A DNA stretch of 64,000 nucleotides from the NCBI RefSeq assembly GCF_016616885.1, contig NZ_CP067102.1, forward strand, positions 3,748,501-3,812,500. The letters run 5' to 3'. The notes under the pieces are model-generated. The model was not told the DNA's origin and did no database searches. It saw only the letters and a program-made list of their open reading frames with translations. Every line of letters begins with the position of its first letter. Positions within the stretch are counted from its first letter, which is position 1. Shown in pieces: positions 31,842 to 41,832 of the stretch. The position numbers and the translations under genes are program-made. Origin of the DNA: Bradyrhizobium diazoefficiens (GTDB lineage: Bacteria > Pseudomonadota > Alphaproteobacteria > Rhizobiales > Xanthobacteraceae).

Positions 31842-34800
31842 TCTGCAAGCTCCGGTTTGACGGCCGGAAGGGGAGCGCTATGCGTGTTGCGTTTACGTGC
31901 GAACCAGTCGCTGACGTTCTGGAGGTAGATGTAGACCACCGGCGTCGTGAACAGCGTCAATAGCTGCGAGACGATCAGGCCGCCGACGATCGCGAAGCCG
32001 AGCGGTTGCCTCAATTCCGATCCGGTCCCGGTGCCGATCATCAGCGGCACGCCTCCGAGCATCGCGCACATGGTCGTCATCAGGATCGGACGGAATCTGA
32101 CCTTGCAGGCCTCCAACGCGGACTGTTCGGCCGAAAGTCCCCTGTGGCGCTCGGCCTCGAGCGCGAAATCGATCAGCATGATGCCGTTCTTTTGCACGAG
32201 GCCGATCAGGAGAATGATCCCGATCAGCCCGATGACGTCGAGCCCGAAGCCGAAAGTCCAGAGCGTCATGAGCGCACCGAGCCCGGCGGACGGTAGCGTC
32301 GACAGGATCGTGACAGGATGGATCGTGCTTTCATAGAGCATGCCGAGGATCAGATAGACCGCGACAATCGCAGCCAGGATCAGGACGGGCGTGGAGGCGA
32401 GCGCGGACTGGAAAGCCTGGGCGTTGCCCTGGAAGCTCGTCGCGATGGTCGACGGCATATGCAATGCGGCCGTTTCCTGCTGCACGGCGGCGACCGCCGT
32501 GCCGACAGCCGTGCCGGGCGACAGATTGAAGCTCAGCGTGACCGACGGAAACTGGTTCTGATGGTTCACCGCCAGTGCCGCCGAGCCATATTCGATGGTC
32601 GTGAACTGGCTGAGCGGTGCCACCGATCCGTTCGACGAGCGGACGTAAATGCGATTGAGCGCATAGGGGCCGGACTGGAACGATGGATCGACTTCGAGGA
32701 TCACGTAGTAGGTGTTCAATGTGGTGAAGAGCTGGGCGACGTGACGCTGGCCGAACGCATCGTACAGCGTATTGTCCACCGCCGCCGGATCGATGCCGAG
32801 GCGGGAGGCGGCATCGCGGTCGATCTTGAGCTTGAGCTGACGCGCGGCATTGGCCTGGTCGCTGGCGACGTCGGCGAGTTCCGGCCGCTTTTTCAGTTTC
32901 TCGAACAGCTTGCTGGCCCAGCTGTTCAGCTCGTCCTGGTTCACATCCGTGAGCGTGAACTGGTACTGGGTCTTGGACAGGCGGCTGGCAAGATTGATGT
33001 CCTGCGTCGCCTGCATGAACACGGCGATCCCCTGGAGTTTGGCGAGTTTGGCATCGAGCTGCCGGATCACCTCGTCGGCGCTGAACTGGCGCTCGTTCCG
33101 CGGCTTCAACAGCACGAACAGGCGGCCGTTATTCTCGGTCACGGTAGGTCCCCCGGGGCCGATATAACCCGTGGCGTTGGCGACCGAAGGGTCCTTCGCA
33201 ATCACGTCGATCACGCCCCGCTGCAGCTCCGCCATCTGCGCCGGTGAGACGTCGGCCGAGGCTTCCGTGATGCCGGTGATCATGCCGGTGTCCTGCTGGG
33301 GAAAGAACCCTTTCGGAATGCCTACGAACAGCACGCCCGTTGCCACGACGCTCGCAAGCATGACCGTCAGCGTCGCGAGCTTGAACCGCAACGCAACGGA
33401 CAGAAGAGCTTCGTAGCCGCGCTGGATCGCCACGAACCCGCGCTCCAGCGTCCGCGATACCACGCCTGTACCTGCGCCGTGGCTGGAAAGCAGGTAAGCG
33501 CACATCATCGGCGTCAAGGTCACCGACACGATGACGGAGACGGCGATCGCAACGCACACGGTGACCGCGAACTCCTGGAACATCCGTCCGATCACGCCAC
33601 CCATCAGGAGCAGGGGAATGAACACCGCAACCAGCGACACCGAAATCGATATGATGGTGAACCCGATCTCGCCCGCGCCCTTCAGCGCGGCCTGCAGCGG
33701 CGACAGTCCCTCTTCGATATGCCGGGATATGTTCTCGATCATGACGATGGCATCGTCGACGACGAAGCCGACCGCGATCGAAAGCCCCATCAGCGACAGA
33801 TTGTCGAGGCTGTAGTTCAAGAGATACATCACGCCGAACGTGACGATCAGCGAGATCGGCACCGAAATCGCGGGAATGACGGTCGCCCAGAAATTGCGGA
33901 GGAACAGGAAGATGACGCCGACCACGAGTGCGATGGTGAGAAGCAGCGTGAACTGCACGTCGGCAACGCTGGCGCGGATCGTCTGCGTACGGTCCGATGC
34001 GATCGTGACCTTGATATCCGAGGGCAGGCCCGCGACCAGCTGCGGCAGCAGCTTCTTGATGCCGTCTACCGTGCCGATCACGTTGGCGCCCGGCTGGCGC
34101 TGAATGGCGAGGACCACCGACGGCTTGTCGTTGTACCAGCCGTGCAGCGTCACATCCTCCGCCGCGACTTCGGCATGACCGATGTCGCGCAGCCGCACCG
34201 GCGCGCCGTTCCGATAGGCAATGATCAGATCGTCATAGCCTTTGGCGTTCAGCACCTGGTCATTGGTCGCGAGCGTGTAGGCCTGTTCATTGCCGTAGAG
34301 GACGCCCTTGGGCTGGTTGACGGTGACGTTGCCGAGTGTCGAGCGCAATTGCTCGAGATCGATGCCGGCCCCTGCAAGCTTTGCCGGATTGACCTGGACA
34401 CGGATCGAGGGCTTTTGCATGCCGCCGATCGTGACCAATGACACACCCGGCACCTGCGACAGTTTTTGCGCCAGGATGCTGTCAGCATAATCGTCGACCT
34501 TGGTCAGCGGCTCGGTGTCCGACGTCAATGCGATCAGGAGCACCGGCACGTCGGCTGGATTGACCTTCCGGAAGATCGGCGGCGACGGCATGGTTTTCGG
34601 CAATTGCCCGGCCGCCGCATTGATCGCGGCCTGCACATCCTGCGCGGCCGCGTCGGTGCTGCGGCTCAGCGCAAACTGCAGGGTGATCTCGGTGTTGCCG
34701 AAGCCGCTCGACGAGGTCATGGCGGTCAGGCCCGCGATCTGCCCGAACTGGCGCTCCAATGGCGTGGCGACCGACGAGCCCATGGTTTGCGGATCGGCGC

Positions 34801-34957
34801 CGGGCAGCTGCGCAGTGACCTGGATCGTTGGTGTGTCCACCGTCGGCAGGGCCGAAACGGGCAACCGGAAGAAGGCAATCAGGCCGATCAGCGTGATGCC
34901 GATCGCGAGGAAGGCGGTCGCGACGGGTTTGCGAATGAAGCCTTGGGAGATGCTCAT
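31838..34957 (-). CDS. RND efflux pump, inner-membrane transporter (copy 1)
   Basis: A 1,039-aa proton-driven RND pump of the MdtB/MdtC-like class. It opens with GFIRKPVATAFLAIGITLIG (helix 1), shows the proton-relay pair Asp-Asp in helix 4 (GFVVDDAIVMIEN, about residue 400), and has two large periplasmic loops and about twelve helices. Length is typical. Substrate cannot be told. It follows the adaptor gene with a 4-bp overlap. No outer-membrane channel gene is in the operon, so it must borrow one. Confidence 0.95.
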   Translation of the reverse strand: MSISQGFIRKPVATAFLAIGITLIGLIAFFRLPVSALPTVDTPTIQVTAQLPGADPQTMGSSVATPLERQFGQIAGLTAMTSSSGFGNTEITLQFALSRSTDAAAQDVQAAINAAAGQLPKTMPSPPIFRKVNPADVPVLLIALTSDTEPLTKVDDYADSILAQKLSQVPGVSLVTIGGMQKPSIRVQVNPAKLAGAGIDLEQLRSTLGNVTVNQPKGVLYGNEQAYTLATNDQVLNAKGYDDLIIAYRNGAPVRLRDIGHAEVAAEDVTLHGWYNDKPSVVLAIQRQPGANVIGTVDGIKKLLPQLVAGLPSDIKVTIASDRTQTIRASVADVQFTLLLTIALVVGVIFLFLRNFWATVIPAISVPISLIVTFGVMYLLNYSLDNLSLMGLSIAVGFVVDDAIVMIENISRHIEEGLSPLQAALKGAGEIGFTIISISVSLVAVFIPLLLMGGVIGRMFQEFAVTVCVAIAVSVIVSVTLTPMMCAYLLSSHGAGTGVVSRTLERGFVAIQRGYEALLSVALRFKLATLTVMLASVVATGVLFVGIPKGFFPQQDTGMITGITEASADVSPAQMAELQRGVIDVIAKDPSVANATGYIGPGGPTVTENNGRLFVLLKPRNERQFSADEVIRQLDAKLAKLQGIAVFMQATQDINLASRLSKTQYQFTLTDVNQDELNSWASKLFEKLKKRPELADVASDQANAARQLKLKIDRDAASRLGIDPAAVDNTLYDAFGQRHVAQLFTTLNTYYVILEVDPSFQSGPYALNRIYVRSSNGSVAPLSQFTTIEYGSAALAVNHQNQFPSVTLSFNLSPGTAVGTAVAAVQQETAALHMPSTIATSFQGNAQAFQSALASTPVLILAAIVAVYLILGMLYESTIHPVTILSTLPSAGLGALMTLWTFGFGLDVIGLIGIILLIGLVQKNGIMLIDFALEAERHRGLSAEQSALEACKVRFRPILMTTMCAMLGGVPLMIGTGTGSELRQPLGFAIVGGLIVSQLLTLFTTPVVYIYLQNVSDWFARKRNTHSAPLPAVKPELAE

Positions 34958-36144
34958 GGCAGCATGCCTGCGCTTGCAGTGGTGGCGTTCTGAACCGAGT
35001 CCTTGCGATTGTCGGGTACGACGTCGACCGGTGTCCCGGGCGTCAGCCGGTACTGACCGGCCGTGACAACGGTTTCGTCTCCGGACAGGCCCTGGTCGAT
35101 CAGCGCTTTGTCTTCGCGCGACTGGCCGGCCTTGATCTCACGCGCGCTCACGACATGGTTCGCATCGACGACGTAGACGAAGGTGCCGCTTGGTCCCTGC
35201 TGAACAGCCGTCAACGGCACGGTTACGGCGTCATGGCGGAGCGCGACGGTGAGATGGATATTGACGAACGATCCCGGCCAGAGGTTCTTCTTTTCGTTCG
35301 GAAAGGATGCCTTCAGCCGCACCGTGCCGGTGGATGCGTCCACCTGATTGTCGATCAGCATCAGGCTGCCATGGTCGAGCCTGTGCGTGTTGGCCGCGTC
35401 ATAGGCGTCGACTGACGCCTCACCGGAGGCGATCGCTTTCTGCACGTCGGGAATGTCGGTCGAGGGCAGGGTGAAGATGATCGAGATCGGCTGGAGTTGC
35501 GTCAGGATCACAAGCCCGGTTGTGTCGGTTGGATGCACGATATTGCCGGGATCGATGTGACGGATGCCGGTGATCCCGTCGAAGGGCGCGGTGATCGTGG
35601 TGTAGCTCAACTGGGTTTGCGCAGCCTCCAGCGCCGCCTTGTCGAGTGCGACCGTGCCTTGGCTCTGCGCGACCTGGGAGTTCTGGGTATCCAGCAACTG
35701 CTGGGTCGCAAATCCGCGCGCGGCAAGTGGTTGCGTCCGCGCCAGGTTGACTTGCGAGTTCTTCAAGCCCGCCTGATCGCGAGCGAGGGCGGCCTCCGCC
35801 TGGTCGACCTGCGCCTCGAACACGCGCGGATCGATTTTCGCCAGCACATCGCCGCGTTTCACGTCCTGCCCCTCGACGAAATCGACGCTGTCGAGCGTCC
35901 CCTGGACCTGGGTGTGGATGGTCGCTGTGTTGATGGGCGTCACGGTGCCGAGCCCTTCGAGCACGATGGGCACGTCGCCCTTGTGCGCATGCGCAGCCGT
36001 CACCGGAACGGGCGGCGCGGCCGTGGATGTCGCCTTGGGCTCAGCTGCATGGCTTGGTGCGGGGGCGTGCAGGAAATACCCGCCGATTCCGAGCCCGATC
36101 AGGAGGACCGTGCCGGCGAGGAGAAGAGTCTTTCTGGACGGCAT
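34954..36144 (-). CDS. RND efflux periplasmic adaptor, HlyD/AcrA type (copy 1)
   Basis: A 396-aa membrane fusion protein that links the RND pump to an outer-membrane channel. An N-terminal helix (about 7-22, LLLAGTVLLIGLGIGG) anchors it. A lipoyl-type domain (VQGTLDSVDFVEGQDVKRGD), an alpha-hairpin (about 110-175) and a beta-barrel (TTITAPFDGITG) follow. ATG at 36144, with GGAG nine bases upstream, lies 4 bp after the stop of the 201-aa gene. The frame is open further upstream but overlaps that gene. Confidence 0.92.
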   Translation of the reverse strand: MPSRKTLLLAGTVLLIGLGIGGYFLHAPAPSHAAEPKATSTAAPPVPVTAAHAHKGDVPIVLEGLGTVTPINTATIHTQVQGTLDSVDFVEGQDVKRGDVLAKIDPRVFEAQVDQAEAALARDQAGLKNSQVNLARTQPLAARGFATQQLLDTQNSQVAQSQGTVALDKAALEAAQTQLSYTTITAPFDGITGIRHIDPGNIVHPTDTTGLVILTQLQPISIIFTLPSTDIPDVQKAIASGEASVDAYDAANTHRLDHGSLMLIDNQVDASTGTVRLKASFPNEKKNLWPGSFVNIHLTVALRHDAVTVPLTAVQQGPSGTFVYVVDANHVVSAREIKAGQSREDKALIDQGLSGDETVVTAGQYRLTPGTPVDVVPDNRKDSVQNATTASAGMLP

Positions 36145-36148
36145 CGCT

Positions 36149-36754
36149 TCACACTCCATGATGACGGCTTTGGCGGCTGGCATTGGCGACCAGCTCCAGC
36201 ACGAAGGTTTCGGCTGCGCTCGCCGCGGCTCGTGCGCCGTTCGCTGCGGCCGAATCGAACCCGATGATCCGCGCGTCGATATCTGCGGCGTGGAGCGCGG
36301 TGATGAGATCAGCCGGTGAGTCCTCGCGATCCTGACACCGCACCACGAGCCGGATAGCAGCTGCGGCGCGGACGGTGCGAAACGACAGCGCCGTACAAGG
36401 AACGGCAATCGCGAGGAGGCCGGCACAGTCGATGGCTCCCCGCAGCACCAGCTCGAGCGCGGCGCGCGCCGTCTTGCCCTCTGCAAGCAGGATCAACTGG
36501 TGTGCCTCCAGGTCTTGCCGCGCCAGCTCAGCGGCAACGCCGTGCAAAATCTCATCGGGCAAGTCTTTACCGGGAAGGGCACCGCGGACGGAAACGATGG
36601 ACCACGAAGCGAGTGGCGTCAGACGGCGCCAGCGGCGTAGCTCCTCAGGCGTCGCGACCAGCGAGGGGTCCGGCCCGGCAATGACTGCGACGGTGACCTT
36701 TACGGTGGTGCGTGCCGGTCGCGCGGCGATCCCGTAGGGCAAGCGTATTGACAT
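36149..36754 (-). CDS. Hypothetical protein, first gene of the efflux operon (copy 1)
   Basis: A 201-aa soluble protein of unknown family. The order of strands and helices (VTVAVIAGPDP, then LILLAEGKTARAALELVLRGAIDCAGLLAIAVP, shown in part) resembles a small alpha/beta hydrolase, but the expected nucleophile elbow G-x-S-x-G is replaced by AEGKT, so catalysis by that route is unlikely. It is divergent from the LysR gene and 4 bp ahead of the adaptor gene. A ligand-binding or regulatory part in the efflux system is possible but is only a guess. Confidence 0.62.
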   Translation of the reverse strand: MSIRLPYGIAARPARTTVKVTVAVIAGPDPSLVATPEELRRWRRLTPLASWSIVSVRGALPGKDLPDEILHGVAAELARQDLEAHQLILLAEGKTARAALELVLRGAIDCAGLLAIAVPCTALSFRTVRAAAAIRLVVRCQDREDSPADLITALHAADIDARIIGFDSAAANGARAAASAAETFVLELVANASRQSRHHGV

Positions 36755-36833
36755 GGCTTGAGATTGGGCATCGCGGGTCTATTATTCAAATGAATTGACT
36801 TAATTCCCAAATTCACGTTGTGCATCGAAGCCC
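36755..36833. promoter_or_regulatory. Divergent promoter with LysR-type operator (copy 1)
   Basis: 79 bp between the efflux operon and the LysR gene. It is AT-rich and contains ATTCAAATGAAT (36784-36795), a perfect short dyad, and an overlapping TCAA-N5-TTGA. Either is a likely LysR binding site for co-inducer-controlled expression of the pump. Confidence 0.6.
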
Positions 36834-37733
36834 ATGAGACTCCGCAACCTCGATCTCAATCTGCTCCTGGTGTTCGACGCGGTGCTGCGGGAGCGCAGCG
36901 TGGTTCGCGCCGCAGACAGCCTCGCCATCAGCCAGCCGGCCGTCAGTCACGCGCTCAACCGGCTGCGCCATGCGTTGAAGGACAAGCTGTTCATCCGCAC
37001 ACCCGCGGGAATGAGCCCGACCCCCAGAGCCGAGCAGCTGGCGCTTCCCGTTCGCAAGGCACTCAACGAGCTGCAGCTCGCGGTCGAGGGTGACACCTTC
37101 GACCCCTCCACGGCGGACCGGCGGTTCACGATCGCGGTGAACAACTATGCAGCCGTGGTCGCGGTGGGGCCGATCTTGGCCGCGGTGCGCGCGCAAGCAC
37201 CGAGCGTGCGACTGTCACTCGTGCCCAGCGGGACCCTGAATCTCGCGGATCGATTGGACCGCGGCGAGCTCGATCTTACATTGTCGGGGCGGGTCATCGA
37301 TGGTGAACGGTTCGCCTCGCAACAGCTCATCGAAGATCGCTTCGTGGCCGTGCTCCGGAGCGGCCATCCGACGCTTCGAAAGCGGTTGACGGCGGGGGTG
37401 CTTGCCGAACTGGGGCATCTGGGAATCAGCTCAAGCGGGGAGAATTTGGAGTTTATGGATGCGTTCTTCAAAGCAAGGAAGAACGCCCGCTTTGTCGCCT
37501 CTGACGTGCCCTATCTCTCCGCAGGGGCGGTTCTGGTGCAATCGAACCTGGTCGCGATCCTCGGACGCAAGCTGGCGCTGGAGTTCCGCCGCGCCTATCC
37601 GATCGAGATCAGGGAGCTGCCATTCGAAGCCCCAGTTCTGCACAGCGTGATGAGCTGGCATCGGCGCTTTGACGATGTCCCCGCCCACCGATGGTTGCGT
37701 AGTACAATTATCGGAGCCGCCACCACCTTATGA
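36834..37733 (+). CDS. LysR-family regulator (copy 1)
   Basis: A 299-aa LTTR. The N-terminal winged HTH (about residues 6-65: LNLLLVFDAVLRE, then SQPAVSHALNRLRHAL) is of the NodD/SyrM/LinR-like subgroup, which begins with a L..LDLNLL pattern. The C-terminal effector domain (about 92-295) is complete. It reads away from the efflux operon and probably controls it. The ATG at 36834 has a weak ribosome binding site. Confidence 0.93.
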   Translation: MRLRNLDLNLLLVFDAVLRERSVVRAADSLAISQPAVSHALNRLRHALKDKLFIRTPAGMSPTPRAEQLALPVRKALNELQLAVEGDTFDPSTADRRFTIAVNNYAAVVAVGPILAAVRAQAPSVRLSLVPSGTLNLADRLDRGELDLTLSGRVIDGERFASQQLIEDRFVAVLRSGHPTLRKRLTAGVLAELGHLGISSSGENLEFMDAFFKARKNARFVASDVPYLSAGAVLVQSNLVAILGRKLALEFRRAYPIEIRELPFEAPVLHSVMSWHRRFDDVPAHRWLRSTIIGAATTL

Positions 37734-38032
37734 GGTGCGGATGCATCTGGCGGGAAGCAGGTCCGATCTCGTGCCGGTTTGGGTCCTCCGCCTTGAACGG
37801 CTCTCGTGGTCCTGAAATGCACCCAATCGTTTCACCCATATCGCTAAGCCATTGAAACCGCAATAAATGCAACCGCCCTCCGAGCGCACCAAACCCAATA
37901 AGTCATTGGTACGAAACATTTTTCGCGATCCCGTGCGGCGTGCCGGATGCTGGTCCGCCGATCTGCATGTCTGATCGCGTGTCCGAGCGTTGCTCTCGTA
38001 TCGTGGCAGCGCATTGAGCCCCTTTGCGTGCA
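37734..38032. other. Intergenic region with the middle duplication junction
   Basis: About 300 bp between the LysR gene of unit 1 and the first gene of unit 2. No gene is supported. The junction itself lies at 37874-37902. Confidence 0.6.
37846..37890. repeat. Dispersed 45-bp repeat, hybrid middle copy
   Basis: Left of the 29-bp core (37874-37902) it equals the right-hand copy at 44721; right of the core it equals the left-hand copy at 30971. It is a crossover product between the two. Confidence 0.88.
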
Positions 38033-38716
38033 TCATCCGATTGATTTGAGAACGAGGTGTCCTGCGAGCGCGGCCACGGTCCCCGACAGGACGAAAGCCG
38101 GCCAAAACACCGTCGAACGCGGCATGCGCGTACATGAATGGAGCCCGACGGTCGCTGCGATGCCAAGCGCGATCACGGCGATCGCCAAGCGCTCCGACGG
38201 CCCGCCGGGGTCGATGATCCAGTCTGCGCATGCGCTGGCGCCTGTTTGGGCCAGCATTGCCGTGGCCCAGAAGAAGCCGCGGACATCGGAGCCATCCGCA
38301 GGACCCGGCAGTTTTCCCGTGAGGCGATAGCAGATCACGAAGGAGAAGATGAGCAGGATGGCGATGAGCAGAATCGCGCCGCTGTCACCGACTCCCATCG
38401 AGATATCGGTTGTCTCCGCCAGCACCGCACCCAACAGACTTAGCAAGAATGCGGCGGACCAGAACATCATCCGCGGAAGCCGACGGCTCGCTCCCTGCAA
38501 TATCGACGTCGCAAGGAAGCACAGCATGAGGGCGACGATCACTCTTCCCGAGCGATGAAGGTAGATCTGATTGAGTGCATGGCCCGCGATCTCGCCCGCC
38601 ATGGCCGCGAGTAGCCAGTTGATCCAGAAAGTGGCCGAGAGCTCCGGAACGATGCTCATGCGGGTCGATGGCGCGTCATCCCGAGCCCTCGCGCCATCCC
38701 TAGTCTTGCTGTTCAT
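38033..38716 (-). CDS. COG4705-like integral membrane protein (copy 2)
   Basis: Same 227-aa protein as at 31158-31841, with no residue difference. Last gene of the second efflux operon; its start overlaps the RND stop by 4 bp. Confidence 0.72.
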   Translation of the reverse strand: MNSKTRDGARARDDAPSTRMSIVPELSATFWINWLLAAMAGEIAGHALNQIYLHRSGRVIVALMLCFLATSILQGASRRLPRMMFWSAAFLLSLLGAVLAETTDISMGVGDSGAILLIAILLIFSFVICYRLTGKLPGPADGSDVRGFFWATAMLAQTGASACADWIIDPGGPSERLAIAVIALGIAATVGLHSCTRMPRSTVFWPAFVLSGTVAALAGHLVLKSIG

Positions 38717-41700
38717 TCTGCAAGCTCCGGTTTGACGGCCGGAAGGGGAGCGCTATGCGTGTTGCGTTTACGTGCGAACCAGTCGCTGACGTTCTGGAGG
38801 TAGATGTAGACCACCGGCGTCGTGAACAGCGTCAATAGCTGCGAGACGATCAGGCCGCCGACGATCGCGAAGCCGAGCGGTTGCCTCAATTCCGATCCGG
38901 TCCCGGTGCCGATCATCAGCGGCACGCCTCCGAGCATCGCGCACATGGTCGTCATCAGGATCGGACGGAATCTGACCTTGCAGGCCTCCAACGCGGACTG
39001 TTCGGCCGAAAGTCCCCTGTGGCGCTCGGCCTCGAGCGCGAAATCGATCAGCATGATGCCGTTCTTTTGCACGAGGCCGATCAGGAGAATGATCCCGATC
39101 AGCCCGATGACGTCGAGCCCGAAGCCGAAAGTCCAGAGCGTCATGAGCGCACCGAGCCCGGCGGACGGTAGCGTCGACAGGATCGTGACAGGATGGATCG
39201 TGCTTTCATAGAGCATGCCGAGGATCAGATAGACCGCGACAATCGCAGCCAGGATCAGGACGGGCGTGGAGGCGAGCGCGGACTGGAAAGCCTGGGCGTT
39301 GCCCTGGAAGCTCGTCGCGATGGTCGACGGCATATGCAATGCGGCCGTTTCCTGCTGCACGGCGGCGACCGCCGTGCCGACAGCCGTGCCGGGCGACAGA
39401 TTGAAGCTCAGCGTGACCGACGGAAACTGGTTCTGATGGTTCACCGCCAGTGCCGCCGAGCCATATTCGATGGTCGTGAACTGGCTGAGCGGTGCCACCG
39501 ATCCGTTCGACGAGCGGACGTAAATGCGATTGAGCGCATAGGGGCCGGACTGGAACGATGGATCGACTTCGAGGATCACGTAGTAGGTGTTCAATGTGGT
39601 GAAGAGCTGGGCGACGTGACGCTGGCCGAACGCATCGTACAGCGTATTGTCCACCGCCGCCGGATCGATGCCGAGGCGGGAGGCGGCATCGCGGTCGATC
39701 TTGAGCTTGAGCTGACGCGCGGCATTGGCCTGGTCGCTGGCGACGTCGGCGAGTTCCGGCCGCTTTTTCAGTTTCTCGAACAGCTTGCTGGCCCAGCTGT
39801 TCAGCTCGTCCTGGTTCACATCCGTGAGCGTGAACTGGTACTGGGTCTTGGACAGGCGGCTGGCAAGATTGATGTCCTGCGTCGCCTGCATGAACACGGC
39901 GATCCCCTGGAGTTTGGCGAGTTTGGCATCGAGCTGCCGGATCACCTCGTCGGCGCTGAACTGGCGCTCGTTCCGCGGCTTCAACAGCACGAACAGGCGG
40001 CCGTTATTCTCGGTCACGGTAGGTCCCCCGGGGCCGATATAACCCGTGGCGTTGGCGACCGAAGGGTCCTTCGCAATCACGTCGATCACGCCCCGCTGCA
40101 GCTCCGCCATCTGCGCCGGTGAGACGTCGGCCGAGGCTTCCGTGATGCCGGTGATCATGCCGGTGTCCTGCTGGGGAAAGAACCCTTTCGGAATGCCTAC
40201 GAACAGCACGCCCGTTGCCACGACGCTCGCAAGCATGACCGTCAGCGTCGCGAGCTTGAACCGCAACGCAACGGACAGAAGAGCTTCGTAGCCGCGCTGG
40301 ATCGCCACGAACCCGCGCTCCAGCGTCCGCGATACCACGCCTGTACCTGCGCCGTGGCTGGAAAGCAGGTAAGCGCACATCATCGGCGTCAAGGTCACCG
40401 ACACGATGACGGAGACGGCGATCGCAACGCACACGGTGACCGCGAACTCCTGGAACATCCGTCCGATCACGCCACCCATCAGGAGCAGGGGAATGAACAC
40501 CGCAACCAGCGACACCGAAATCGATATGATGGTGAACCCGATCTCGCCCGCGCCCTTCAGCGCGGCCTGCAGCGGCGACAGTCCCTCTTCGATATGCCGG
40601 GATATGTTCTCGATCATGACGATGGCATCGTCGACGACGAAGCCGACCGCGATCGAAAGCCCCATCAGCGACAGATTGTCGAGGCTGTAGTTCAAGAGAT
40701 ACATCACGCCGAACGTGACGATCAGCGAGATCGGCACCGAAATCGCGGGAATGACGGTCGCCCAGAAATTGCGGAGGAACAGGAAGATGACGCCGACCAC
40801 GAGTGCGATGGTGAGAAGCAGCGTGAACTGCACGTCGGCAACGCTGGCGCGGATCGTCTGCGTACGGTCCGATGCGATCGTGACCTTGATATCCGAGGGC
40901 AGGCCCGCGACCAGCTGCGGCAGCAGCTTCTTGATGCCGTCTACCGTGCCGATCACGTTGGCGCCCGGCTGGCGCTGAATGGCGAGGACCACCGACGGCT
41001 TGTCGTTGTACCAGCCGTGCAGCGTCACATCCTCCGCCGCGACTTCGGCATGACCGATGTCGCGCAGCCGCACCGGCGCGCCGTTCCGATAGGCAATGAT
41101 CAGATCGTCATAGCCTTTGGCGTTCAGCACCTGGTCATTGGTCGCGAGCGTGTAGGCCTGTTCATTGCCGTAGAGGACGCCCTTGGGCTGGTTGACGGTG
41201 ACGTTGCCGAGTGTCGAGCGCAATTGCTCGAGATCGATGCCGGCCCCTGCAAGCTTTGCCGGATTGACCTGGACACGGATCGAGGGCTTTTGCATGCCGC
41301 CGATCGTGACCAATGACACACCCGGCACCTGCGACAGTTTTTGCGCCAGGATGCTGTCAGCATAATCGTCGACCTTGGTCAGCGGCTCGGTGTCCGACGT
41401 CAATGCGATCAGGAGCACCGGCACGTCGGCTGGATTGACCTTCCGGAAGATCGGCGGCGACGGCATGGTTTTCGGCAATTGCCCGGCCGCCGCATTGATC
41501 GCGGCCTGCACATCCTGCGCGGCCGCGTCGGTGCTGCGGCTCAGCGCAAACTGCAGGGTGATCTCGGTGTTGCCGAAGCCGCTCGACGAGGTCATGGCGG
41601 TCAGGCCCGCGATCTGCCCGAACTGGCGCTCCAATGGCGTGGCGACCGACGAGCCCATGGTTTGCGGATCGGCGCCGGGCAGCTGCGCAGTGACCTGGAT

Positions 41701-41832
41701 CGTTGGTGTGTCCACCGTCGGCAGGGCCGAAACGGGCAACCGGAAGAAGGCAATCAGGCCGATCAGCGTGATGCCGATCGCGAGGAAGGCGGTCGCGACG
41801 GGTTTGCGAATGAAGCCTTGGGAGATGCTCAT
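38713..41832 (-). CDS. RND efflux pump, inner-membrane transporter (copy 2)
   Basis: Same 1,039-aa RND pump as at 31838-34957, residue for residue. Both copies are intact, so gene dosage is doubled; pumps work as trimers, and identical copies can mix freely. Confidence 0.95.
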   Translation of the reverse strand: MSISQGFIRKPVATAFLAIGITLIGLIAFFRLPVSALPTVDTPTIQVTAQLPGADPQTMGSSVATPLERQFGQIAGLTAMTSSSGFGNTEITLQFALSRSTDAAAQDVQAAINAAAGQLPKTMPSPPIFRKVNPADVPVLLIALTSDTEPLTKVDDYADSILAQKLSQVPGVSLVTIGGMQKPSIRVQVNPAKLAGAGIDLEQLRSTLGNVTVNQPKGVLYGNEQAYTLATNDQVLNAKGYDDLIIAYRNGAPVRLRDIGHAEVAAEDVTLHGWYNDKPSVVLAIQRQPGANVIGTVDGIKKLLPQLVAGLPSDIKVTIASDRTQTIRASVADVQFTLLLTIALVVGVIFLFLRNFWATVIPAISVPISLIVTFGVMYLLNYSLDNLSLMGLSIAVGFVVDDAIVMIENISRHIEEGLSPLQAALKGAGEIGFTIISISVSLVAVFIPLLLMGGVIGRMFQEFAVTVCVAIAVSVIVSVTLTPMMCAYLLSSHGAGTGVVSRTLERGFVAIQRGYEALLSVALRFKLATLTVMLASVVATGVLFVGIPKGFFPQQDTGMITGITEASADVSPAQMAELQRGVIDVIAKDPSVANATGYIGPGGPTVTENNGRLFVLLKPRNERQFSADEVIRQLDAKLAKLQGIAVFMQATQDINLASRLSKTQYQFTLTDVNQDELNSWASKLFEKLKKRPELADVASDQANAARQLKLKIDRDAASRLGIDPAAVDNTLYDAFGQRHVAQLFTTLNTYYVILEVDPSFQSGPYALNRIYVRSSNGSVAPLSQFTTIEYGSAALAVNHQNQFPSVTLSFNLSPGTAVGTAVAAVQQETAALHMPSTIATSFQGNAQAFQSALASTPVLILAAIVAVYLILGMLYESTIHPVTILSTLPSAGLGALMTLWTFGFGLDVIGLIGIILLIGLVQKNGIMLIDFALEAERHRGLSAEQSALEACKVRFRPILMTTMCAMLGGVPLMIGTGTGSELRQPLGFAIVGGLIVSQLLTLFTTPVVYIYLQNVSDWFARKRNTHSAPLPAVKPELAE

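Larger units (their letters stand above)
30999..37873. repeat. Tandem duplication, unit 1 (6,875 bp)
   Basis: All genes and all incidental frames in this block recur at exactly +6,875 bp with the same translations. By reading, I found no difference between the two units. The unit carries the RND efflux operon and its LysR regulator. Confidence 0.93.

Noticed and set aside
33479..34441. A 320-codon plus-strand frame inside the RND gene (and its twin at 40354)
   Set aside because: The RND pump on the minus strand is complete. The plus-strand translation consists mostly of Arg, Asp and His without a fold.
36784..36798. TCAA-N5-TTGA near the LysR gene as a FixK site
   Set aside because: The half sites are in the inverse order and the spacing is wrong for TTGAT-N4-ATCAA. 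A LysR-type operator fits better.
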